NCBI GenBank assembly: GCA_019690055.1
Contig: JADGGF010000346.1
Coordinates: forward strand, 1-5,052
From: Micromonosporaceae bacterium
GTDB taxonomy: Bacteria > Actinomycetota > Actinomycetes > Mycobacteriales > Micromonosporaceae
Length of the DNA stretch: 5,052 nucleotides
Reading direction: 5' to 3'
A program made the translations under genes and the position numbers. A model generated the notes under the pieces. The model was not told where the DNA came from and searched no databases. It saw only the letters and a program-made list of their open reading frames with translations. The first letter of the stretch is position 1. Every line of letters starts with the position of its first letter. Positions 1-4,841 of this stretch are shown here, one piece after another.

Positions 1-13
1 GGGGGGGCGCGGG

Positions 14-42
14 GGCCCCGGGGGGGGGGGGGGCCCGGGGCC
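14..42 (-). other. GC-only inverted repeat with poly-G/poly-C loop
   Basis: Bases 14-22 and 34-42 are perfect reverse complements (9 bp of G and C only). They enclose an 11-base homopolymer that is part of a 14-G run at 20-33. On the minus-strand transcript this would be a second hairpin after the one at 51-68, with a poly-C loop. It could be a GC-rich terminator or processing structure, but its place at the window edge and its near-homopolymer content make a sequencing or assembly artefact equally plausible. Confidence 0.35.
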
Positions 43-50
43 GCCACAGG

Positions 51-68
51 TGAGGCTAGGAAGCCTCA
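51..68 (-). terminator. Hairpin spanning the stop codon of the sugar-binding protein
   Basis: A perfect 7-bp inverted repeat (TGAGGCT at 51-57, AGCCTCA at 62-68) with a 4-base loop includes the TGA stop codon (66-68). No U-tract follows, so it is not a classical intrinsic terminator. Stem-loops directly after the binding-protein gene are common in ABC sugar operons, where they stabilise that part of the message or reduce read-through into the ATPase gene. That role is inferred here. Confidence 0.5.
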
Positions 69-1151
69 GGAGATTCCCGCTTCCTCGCAGAGGGCCGCGA
101 AGTCCGCGGTGCACAGCTCCGCGACGGTGACGAAGCCGTCGTCGACCACGTCCTTGACGTTGTCCTTGAAGATCGCGACCGGCTTCTCCAGCCGGGACGG
201 CACGTCCCGGTTGGCCTCCGGGTCGTGAACCGTGGTCAGGTTCGCCGGGGTCTCGCCCTTGGCCAGCGCGATCGCCAGCTCGGCGGCGGCGTACGCCTCC
301 TTCTTGATCGCCTTGTAGACGGTCATGCACTGGTCACCGGCGAGGATGTTCTGCAGGCCCGCCGTGCTGGCGTCCTGGCCGGTCACCGGGACCTTGCCGT
401 TGAGGCCGTTGTTGCGGAGCACGGTGATCGCCGAGTTGCCCAGGGTGTCGTTGGCCGCGAGCACACCGTCGATGCCGCCGCCGTGCGCCGTGTACATCTG
501 CTCGAAGAGCGTCACGGCCTGCGTGCCGTCCCAGTCGGGCACCGACCGCTCGTCGACGAAGACCCAGCCCTCCTTGTACTTGTCCTGCAGCACGGTGTCG
601 TAGCCCTCACGGAACAACGTGGCGTTGTTGTCGGTCGGGGAGCCGTTGAGGTAGACGATGCGCGGGTTCTGCACGCCCATGTCCTCGAGGCACTTGATGA
701 GGCCCCGCCCCTGCAGCCGGCCGACCTCGACGTTGTCGAAGCTCACGTAGTAGTCGGCGCCGCCGTTGAGGGTGAGCCGGTCGTAGTCGATCGTCTTCAC
801 ACCCGCGTTCCGGGCCTTCTGCAGGGCCGCGGCGCCCGAACCCGAGTCGAGGTTGACGATCATCAGGATGTCGACACCGCTCGTGATCAGCTGGTCGGCG
901 AGCGTCAGGAAGTTCTCGGTCGAGCCCTGTGCGTTGACGATCTCGGCCTCGATACCCGCGGCGTCGAACGCCTCCTTGAGGTAGCGGCGGTCGGCGGTCT
1001 CCCACCGGACCGCTGAGGCCTGGTCGGGCAGGATCACGCCGACCTTCGGCTTGTCGTCGGTGCCTTCGGGCTCCTGTGGCTGGCTGCAGGCCACCAGGCC
1101 CAGCGACGCCACGAGTCCGACGGCTGCGAAGGTGATGACACCTTTACGCAT
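66..1151 (-). CDS. xylF: Sugar ABC transporter substrate-binding lipoprotein, XylF/ChvE type
   Basis: This 361-residue protein should capture a monosaccharide, probably D-xylose or a similar aldose, outside the membrane and deliver it to an ABC importer. Residues 1-21 form a lipoprotein signal: basic MRKG, a hydrophobic stretch, then the lipobox LVAC with Cys22 as the lipidated residue. Residues ~36-330 match the periplasmic-binding fold (Peripla_BP_4). Family-like motifs are RWE at 49-51, DYDRL at 122-126, YYVSFDN at 134-140, DNN at 173-175, AANDTLG at 232-238 and GQDAS at 258-262. The length is normal for the family. Two late cysteines (347, 355) could form a disulfide. The ATG start is supported by AGGAG 8 bases upstream. 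The ATPase and permease genes would be expected to the left, beyond the window. The fold and role are secure; the exact sugar, and therefore the symbol, are less so. Confidence 0.93.
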   Translation of the reverse strand: MRKGVITFAAVGLVASLGLVACSQPQEPEGTDDKPKVGVILPDQASAVRWETADRRYLKEAFDAAGIEAEIVNAQGSTENFLTLADQLITSGVDILMIVNLDSGSGAAALQKARNAGVKTIDYDRLTLNGGADYYVSFDNVEVGRLQGRGLIKCLEDMGVQNPRIVYLNGSPTDNNATLFREGYDTVLQDKYKEGWVFVDERSVPDWDGTQAVTLFEQMYTAHGGGIDGVLAANDTLGNSAITVLRNNGLNGKVPVTGQDASTAGLQNILAGDQCMTVYKAIKKEAYAAAELAIALAKGETPANLTTVHDPEANRDVPSRLEKPVAIFKDNVKDVVDDGFVTVAELCTADFAALCEEAGIS

Positions 1152-1159
1152 GGCCAGAT

Positions 1160-1164
1160 CTCCT
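1160..1164 (-). promoter_or_regulatory. Ribosome binding site of the sugar-binding protein
   Basis: Minus-strand AGGAG lies 8 bases before the ATG at 1151 and fixes that start. It sits in the loop of a short inverted repeat, CCAGA (1154-1158 and complement at 1166-1170), so a weak 5-bp stem flanks it. Whether that stem affects translation is unknown. Confidence 0.8.
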
Positions 1165-1297
1165 GTCTGGGTGTTGAGGAACGGTTACTGGGGGACGGCC
1201 ACCCACGGGCGGCTGGGTCCTCCGCGTCGTAGTGCTAGTGGTGCTTCCGGGATGTAACGGCCACCGTCGCTGGCGGCCGATGATTGTTGTGCCCGGC

Positions 1298-1327
1298 AAC
1301 GTATTCCCTCAGTGACCCCCGACACAA
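1298..1327 (-). promoter_or_regulatory. Possible promoter of the sugar-binding gene
   Basis: On the minus strand, TTGTGT (1322-1327) and TACGTT (1298-1303) are separated by 18 bases and resemble weak -35 and -10 boxes. A start near 1290 would leave a leader of about 140 bases. The match to consensus is poor and actinobacterial promoters are variable, so this is a guess. Confidence 0.2.
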
Positions 1328-1391
1328 GATGCCAGGACGACCAAGTTTGTTGTCGCCGGTAACAATTCGGCAACGAGCCGGCCGGCGTCGA

Positions 1392-1403
1392 TGAAACGTT
1401 TGA
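1392..1403. promoter_or_regulatory. LacI-family operator-like palindrome
   Basis: TGAAACGTTTGA contains the perfect 8-bp palindrome AAACGTTT with a central CG step. This is the usual core of LacI/GalR/PurR-type operators (for example PurR, GalR and CcpA sites). GAAACG recurs directly after it at 1402-1407. The site is about 240 bases upstream of the sugar-binding gene, a gene class that LacI-family repressors or activators often control. No LacI-family gene is visible in the window, so the regulator is unknown. Confidence 0.4.
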
Positions 1404-1420
1404 AACGCGGAGGGTCGTGT

Positions 1421-1450
1421 CCGGCGCTGTCCGGCGCTGTATGGCGTTGT
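1421..1450. repeat. 10-bp tandem repeat, two exact and one degenerate copy
   Basis: CCGGCGCTGT occurs exactly at 1421-1430 and 1431-1440, followed by the related ATGGCGTTGT at 1441-1450 (7 of 10 identical). The 10-bp period puts each copy on about the same face of the helix. It lies between the operator-like palindrome and the stem-loop array. It could bind a protein cooperatively or be simple slippage. Confidence 0.6.
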
Positions 1451-1514
1451 CCAGGATCGAGGGCGCGGCGGATGTGGATGGGGCACTCTCACCGCTGACC
1501 ACCAGTGGTCGGCA

Positions 1515-1675
1515 ACGACCCGGGTGAACGGGTCCCTCCGTCCGCTGCGGGCGTGCGCTCGGTCGGAGCGGCCCAGGTCGCCTGTCCCCGGTTCGCTGCG
1601 GGCGTGCGCTCGGACCGGGGAAACGACCCGGGTCACTGTCCCCGGCTCGATGCGGGCGTGCGCTCGGGCCGGGGA
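1515..1675. repeat. Three tandem stem-loop repeats with a shared loop
   Basis: Three units of about 53-55 bp follow each other. Each opens with an 11-mer of the type ACGACCCGGGT (1515, 1568, 1623) and then forms a stem-loop. The 15-base loop is the same in all copies except its first base (C, C, A): 1545-1559, 1596-1610 and 1650-1664. The stems are 1536-1544/1560-1568 (9 positions, one T-T mismatch), 1585-1595/1611-1621 (11 bp, one G-T) and 1639-1649/1665-1675 (11 bp, one G-T). Between copies 2 and 3 a T-A pair (1592-1614) becomes C-G (1646-1668), a compensated change. Spacing between prefix and loop differs by 1-3 bases among copies, which argues against a coding repeat. Function unknown; a transcribed structure, a protein-binding array or a REP-like element are all possible. 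Confidence 0.8.
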
Positions 1676-1737
1676 TCCCTCATGCTCCACCCGTGCGGCG
1701 TCGGGTCGTTCTTCTGCCGCAGGCTCGAGGACGTGAC

Positions 1738-1754
1738 CGCGCGCTGAGCGCGCG
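1738..1754. other. Short GC hairpin
   Basis: CGCGCGC (1738-1744) and GCGCGCG (1748-1754) form a 7-bp inverted repeat around the triplet TGA. There is no U-tract on either strand. It could be a secondary factor-dependent terminator for the regulator gene or a chance product of high GC. Confidence 0.3.
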
Positions 1755-1885
1755 ACCCCGAGCACGCGCACCCACCGCGATCCCGGGCAGGTCACCACGA
1801 ACACGGGCAGGTAACGGCGCACGCGTGTCCGTAACCGCCGAAGTATGTACCTGCACGGCGAACACACATACGCCACCGGAAGGCG

Positions 1886-1918
1886 AGCGCCGGGCCGGCA
1901 AACGTCGGGCCCGGCGTT
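1886..1918 (-). terminator. GC-rich terminator-like hairpin after the regulator gene
   Basis: A perfect 9-bp inverted repeat (CGCCGGGCC at 1888-1896, GGCCCGGCG at 1908-1916) with an 11-base loop can extend by one G-T and one A-T pair to 1886/1918. It starts about 12 bases after the regulator's stop codon. Only a weak pyrimidine run (CTCGCCTT) follows, as is usual for terminators without a U-tract in high-GC actinobacteria. It suggests that the regulator and the sugar-binding gene are separate transcription units. Confidence 0.65.
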
Positions 1919-1929
1919 ACCCAGCAGGC

Positions 1930-4293
1930 TCAGCGCCGGCGCAGCACCGTCTCGCTCAGGCGAACCCGCAGGTGGTTGGCGTCGACATGACTAAAATCGT
2001 CCAAAATGGACGCTGCGGCCTGACGCTCGTCGCTCGCCAGGGTCTCCTGCCCGGCCTGCTCGTGGATCTCGGCGAGGTGCCGCAGGACCGTGGCCTCCTG
2101 CAGGCGGTCCCCCCGCTCGCGGTGAGCCGCCAGCGCCTGCCGGTAGTACCGCTCGGCTTCGTCATACCGGCCCATGCGCCGATAGAGGAACCCGAGGCTG
2201 TCGAGTGTGGACGCAGCGGCCGACGGGTGTCCACGGCGCCGCCACAGCTCGAGCGCCTCGCCGCACTCGGCCAGCGCGCGGTCGTAGTCACCGGCGACCG
2301 CGTGACAGTAGCCAGCGTTGGTCAACGCCCCGGCAAGGCCCACCTCGTCGCCCTGCGCCCGGTACAGCTCGACGGCTCGCCGGGCCGTCTTCACCGCCTC
2401 GTCACTGCGACCGGCCCGGACGTACAGGTCGGCGAGCTGCGTAGCCACGGCGGCCTCACCGAGCGGGTCGCCCGCCCGGGCGAACTGGTCGGCACAGCGC
2501 TGCCAGTGCTCCTCCGCCACGTCGAACAGGCCCAACCGGGCCGACGCCTGGGCGAGCCCGGCGTGGGCCTGAGCCAGGGCGGCCGGGTCGTCCGTGGCCT
2601 GCAGGGCGACCGTGTTGACCGCGGCCCAGTCGAGCCAACCGGCACTGCGGTCCAGGTAGGTCGCCATGGTCCAGGCGAGCTGCCAGGCGTGATCGGCGAA
2701 CCCGTAGTCGCGCCCGAGCCGGGCGGCCGCGAGCAGCGACTGGCGCTCGGCACAAAACCACGCCTTGGCCTTGGCCGCCGTCGGGAAGTCACCGACGACC
2801 GCCCCGGGTGACATCTCGACGAGATCGATCCGGGACCGGGTGGGATCAAGGACCCGGTCGGCGCGGTCGGCCGTGTGCACGTAGTGGTCGAGGAGCCGAC
2901 GCATTGCTGGACGTCGATCGTGGGCCGCCTCGTCGTGGAGCAGCTCGCGCGCGTAGGCCCGCAGCACCTGGTGCGGGGCGTACCGACCGGGTGACACCTC
3001 GGCGAGCATGTGCGCCCGGGTGAGCTCGCCGACGAGCCGGCGGCCGGTGGACAGCGACACCCCGGCGAGGCTCGCGGCGGCGGCCAGGGAGAGGTCCGGG
3101 CCCGGCTCGACCCCGAACAGGCGGAACAGCCGCGCGGCTCCGGGCGACAGACGCCGGTACGACCAGGACAGCACAGCGCGGAGGGTGTTCGGGCCGTCGC
3201 CGGCGTCGAGCAGCTCCAGCCGGTCCTGGTCGGCGCCGAGCTCGGCGACGATCTCGCTGAGCGGCTCGTCCGGACGCGAGGCGGCGACCTCGGCGGCGAC
3301 CCGGAGGGCCAACGGCAGGCCCCCACAGAGGTGGACCAACGCGCTGGCTTCCTTCGGCTGCGCATCGACCCGATCGGGGAGCAGGGCGCGCAGCAGGTTG
3401 ATGCCGTCCGACTCGGCCAGGACATCGAGCTGAATGCGCTGGGCCCCGTCGGCGGCGACCAGGCCGGCGAGGCTGTCCCGGCTGGTGACCACGACCATGC
3501 AGGTTGCGCTCCCGGGCAGCAGGGGCCGTACGTGCTCGGCCGACACGGCGTTGTCGAGCACCACGAGCATGCGCCGCCCGGCCAGCATGGTCCGGTAGCG
3601 CGATGCGCGCTCGTCGACGCCGGACGGGATCCGGTCGGGCTCCACCCCGAGCGCGTTCAGGAACCGGCCGAGGGCGTCGACCGCGGCCACGGGCTCGCGG
3701 GCGCTGAACCCCCGAAGATCGATGTAGAGCTGTCCGTCGGGGAAGTCGGCCGCCCGGCGGTGCGCCCAGTGCACGGCGAGCGCGGTCTTGCCCACGCCAC
3801 CGCCGCCACAGATCGCCGCGATCGGCAGGCCCGTCTCGGTACCGGCCGAGGCGGCGATCCGGTTCAGTTCGGACAGCTGCGGCCGTCGTCCGACGAACCC
3901 GGGCACGGGCGCCGGCAGCTCGCGCGGAACGCGCTCAGCCGAGCGGGTTGCGCTCGCGGCCGAGGCGGCCCGGCTCGGCCGACGGAGCTCCTCGACCCGG
4001 TCCCGGGCGGTCGCCAGCGGGCCCAGCTCGGAGCGCGTCGCGCCAAGGATCTGGATGAGCTGATCGAACCGATCGGTCGGTGGCAGGGCCGTACCAGCGA
4101 GGTACTCCCCGATGATCGCGTGGGACCAGCCGGTCTTCGCGGCCAGCTCGCGGTACGTCAGCGCGGCGCCATCCCGGTTCCGCGCCTCGCGACGACGCAG
4201 GAGCCGCAGCAGCCGGGCGAGTTCCGGCACGGTCCGCACGGTGGCGGCGTCGTGTTCCACGGAGACGGTGGACGCGGCAGAATCGGCGTTCAC
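1930..4293 (-). CDS. HTH/NB-ARC/TPR (STAND-class, AfsR-like) transcriptional regulator
   Basis: A 787-residue cytoplasmic regulator of the STAND NTPase class, likely to bind DNA when its nucleotide switch is on; its signal and targets are unknown. Residues ~22-85 form an Xre-type helix-turn-helix (YRELAAKTGWSHAIIGEYLAG at 47-67). NB-ARC follows: GFVGR (132-136), Walker A GGGGVGKT (163-170), Walker B LVVLDN (243-248), TSRD (270-273) and GGLPLAL (324-330). A winged-helix part carries PHQ (440-442) where the family usually has an MHD-type motif. TPR repeats fill ~572-749, clearest around RMGRYDEAERYYRQAL. It lacks the SARP/BTAD domain of true AfsR. The GTG start at 4293 is preceded 5 bases upstream by GGGGGG; GTG at 4335 (GAGG 9 bases upstream) and TTG at 4356 (no ribosome site) are alternatives in the same frame. 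The stop is TGA at 1930-1932. The class is certain, the start uncertain. Confidence 0.93.
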   Translation of the reverse strand: MNADSAASTVSVEHDAATVRTVPELARLLRLLRRREARNRDGAALTYRELAAKTGWSHAIIGEYLAGTALPPTDRFDQLIQILGATRSELGPLATARDRVEELRRPSRAASAASATRSAERVPRELPAPVPGFVGRRPQLSELNRIAASAGTETGLPIAAICGGGGVGKTALAVHWAHRRAADFPDGQLYIDLRGFSAREPVAAVDALGRFLNALGVEPDRIPSGVDERASRYRTMLAGRRMLVVLDNAVSAEHVRPLLPGSATCMVVVTSRDSLAGLVAADGAQRIQLDVLAESDGINLLRALLPDRVDAQPKEASALVHLCGGLPLALRVAAEVAASRPDEPLSEIVAELGADQDRLELLDAGDGPNTLRAVLSWSYRRLSPGAARLFRLFGVEPGPDLSLAAAASLAGVSLSTGRRLVGELTRAHMLAEVSPGRYAPHQVLRAYARELLHDEAAHDRRPAMRRLLDHYVHTADRADRVLDPTRSRIDLVEMSPGAVVGDFPTAAKAKAWFCAERQSLLAAARLGRDYGFADHAWQLAWTMATYLDRSAGWLDWAAVNTVALQATDDPAALAQAHAGLAQASARLGLFDVAEEHWQRCADQFARAGDPLGEAAVATQLADLYVRAGRSDEAVKTARRAVELYRAQGDEVGLAGALTNAGYCHAVAGDYDRALAECGEALELWRRRGHPSAAASTLDSLGFLYRRMGRYDEAERYYRQALAAHRERGDRLQEATVLRHLAEIHEQAGQETLASDERQAAASILDDFSHVDANHLRVRLSETVLRRR

Positions 4294-4365
4294 GTATACC
4301 CCCCAGCCCGCCTCGTCCGCGATCCCCCGCAGCACCGCGAGCGGCCTCGACGCCAAAGTCGATCA

Positions 4366-4434
4366 AGTAGATAACGTTATCCACGCTCACATGAAACGTT
4401 ATCTGATCGATGATCACGATTCCGGTGACGTCAA
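4366..4434 (-). promoter_or_regulatory. AT-rich promoter/operator region of the regulator gene
   Basis: This short AT-rich island contains the perfect 12-bp palindrome GATAACGTTATC (4370-4381) and a second, half-matching copy TGAAACGTTATC (4392-4403; 9 of 12 identical). Their centres are 22 bp apart, about two helical turns, which would suit a regulator binding two sites on one face. The core AACGTT resembles LacI-family operators. Next to them are the inverted repeat TGATC-GAT-GATCA (4404-4416) and the 8-bp palindrome TGACGTCA (4426-4433), which overlaps a minus-strand TTGACG (-35-like, 4429-4434). No good -10 lies at the right spacing. The sites lie roughly 75-110 bases before the GTG start. 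Autoregulation by the HTH protein or control by an external LacI-type regulator are both possible. Confidence 0.5.
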
Positions 4435-4540
4435 GGTGGGTACGGACGAGGCGCTATTGTTGTGGCGAGCAACATTCGCGCGGCTGCGGCGATGGTGGCA
4501 TGAGGGTTACCCCCTGTCAAGGAGCTTGCGATCGCGCGAA

Positions 4541-4598
4541 CCGGGAAAACCGCCCCCGACCAGGCCGTACAAGCCGGAAAAACCGGCCCTGACCAGGC
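4541..4598. repeat. 25-bp direct repeat at a 33-bp interval
   Basis: Bases 4541-4565 and 4574-4598 match at 22 of 25 positions, sharing CCGG, an A-run, ACCG and a GACCAGGC end. The second copy includes a perfect inverted repeat GCCGG-AAAAA-CCGGC (4573-4587). The 33-bp period is about three helical turns. No gene covers it, and its role is unknown. Confidence 0.6.
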
Positions 4599-4716
4599 AT
4601 GACACGCATCGAGGCACCGCGGCGGAACTCGGGCGGCCTCCGCGCCACCCCAATCGATGATCACAACAGTCGAACGCCGCCCGCCGGCCGGGTCGACCAT
4701 CGAACCTGACCCGGTC

Positions 4717-4733
4717 ACGCGCCGCTGGCGCGT
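4717..4733 (-). terminator. Terminator-like hairpin after the truncated gene
   Basis: ACGCGCC (4717-4723) and GGCGCGT (4727-4733) form a perfect 7-bp stem with a 3-base loop, about 110 bases beyond the stop codon of the gene at the right edge. There is no U-tract. It is a candidate GC-rich terminator. Confidence 0.35.
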
Positions 4734-4741
4734 TCGCCAAC

Positions 4742-4770
4742 GACGGCGGCGGTCAGCGGCTCACGCCGTC
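4742..4770 (-). terminator. Second inverted repeat after the truncated gene
   Basis: GACGGCG (4742-4748) and CGCCGTC (4764-4770) form a 7-bp stem with a 15-base loop, about 70 bases after the TGA of the truncated gene. No U-tract follows on the minus strand. Together with the hairpin at 4717-4733 it may end that transcript. Weaker than a standard terminator. Confidence 0.25.
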
Positions 4771-4841
4771 ACGACCGTCGGCAACAACGTGGTGCATGTC
4801 GATCCTTTGCTCGGCGGATCAATTCATGACCGTCGAGCTGG

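Larger units (their letters stand above)
1152..1929. other. Long intergenic region between regulator and sugar-binding gene
   Basis: No convincing gene lies in these 778 bases. Open frames here lack ribosome sites and recognisable domains, and they are rich in Arg/His/Pro as expected of random high-GC frames. The region holds, from the regulator side, a terminator-like hairpin (1886-1918), a short GC hairpin (1738-1754), three tandem stem-loop repeats (1515-1675), a near-palindrome GACCAC-CA-GTGGTC (1497-1510), a 10-bp tandem repeat (1421-1450), a LacI-type operator-like site (1392-1403) beside the 10-bp palindrome GCCGGCCGGC (1377-1386), and a leader with a possible promoter for the sugar-binding gene. 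The 9-mer CGGGCAGGT also occurs twice, 20 bp apart (1784-1792, 1804-1812). Confidence 0.75.
4294..4841. other. Intergenic region upstream of the regulator
   Basis: About 550 bases without a supported gene. Short open frames here have no ribosome site or recognisable domain. The stretch holds hairpins after the truncated gene (4717-4733, 4742-4770), a 25-bp direct repeat (4541-4598), and an AT-rich island (about 4360-4435) with palindromes that probably contains the regulator's promoter. The 12-mer ATCGATGATCAC occurs at both 4406-4417 and 4653-4664. Confidence 0.7.

Noticed and set aside
225..1016. Long plus-strand open frame opposite the sugar-binding gene
   Set aside because: It is antisense to a well-supported gene, has no recognisable domain, and its Val/Arg/Leu-rich content is typical of the reverse frame of a high-GC gene.
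1515..1675. CRISPR array
   Set aside because: Only three copies, imperfect repeats, and the supposed spacers are themselves similar to each other. There are no cas genes nearby.
1515..1675. Riboswitch or T-box leader for the sugar-binding gene
   Set aside because: The array lies 360-500 bases before the start codon, and I could not match any known riboswitch core. Structure alone does not support that label.
1235..1876. Minus-strand open frame of 213 codons in the spacer with repeated RAHAR peptides
   Set aside because: The peptide repeats come from the stem-loop array. The prefix-to-loop spacing shifts by non-multiples of three, there is no ribosome site, and the composition is Arg/His/Pro-rich.
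1693..2811. Plus-strand open frame of about 370 codons over the regulator's TPR part and the spacer
   Set aside because: No domain or ribosome site, antisense to the TPR repeats, and it begins in the repeat-rich spacer.
3010..4374. Plus-strand open frame of about 450 codons opposite the regulator
   Set aside because: It mirrors the NB-ARC gene, is rich in Arg/Gly/Gln, has no domain, and overlaps a gene with clear Walker A, Walker B and GLPLAL motifs.
4431..4740. Small minus-strand open frames in the spacer upstream of the regulator
   Set aside because: No ribosome site, no domain, and the AWSG.VFP repeat they contain simply reflects the 25-bp direct repeat.
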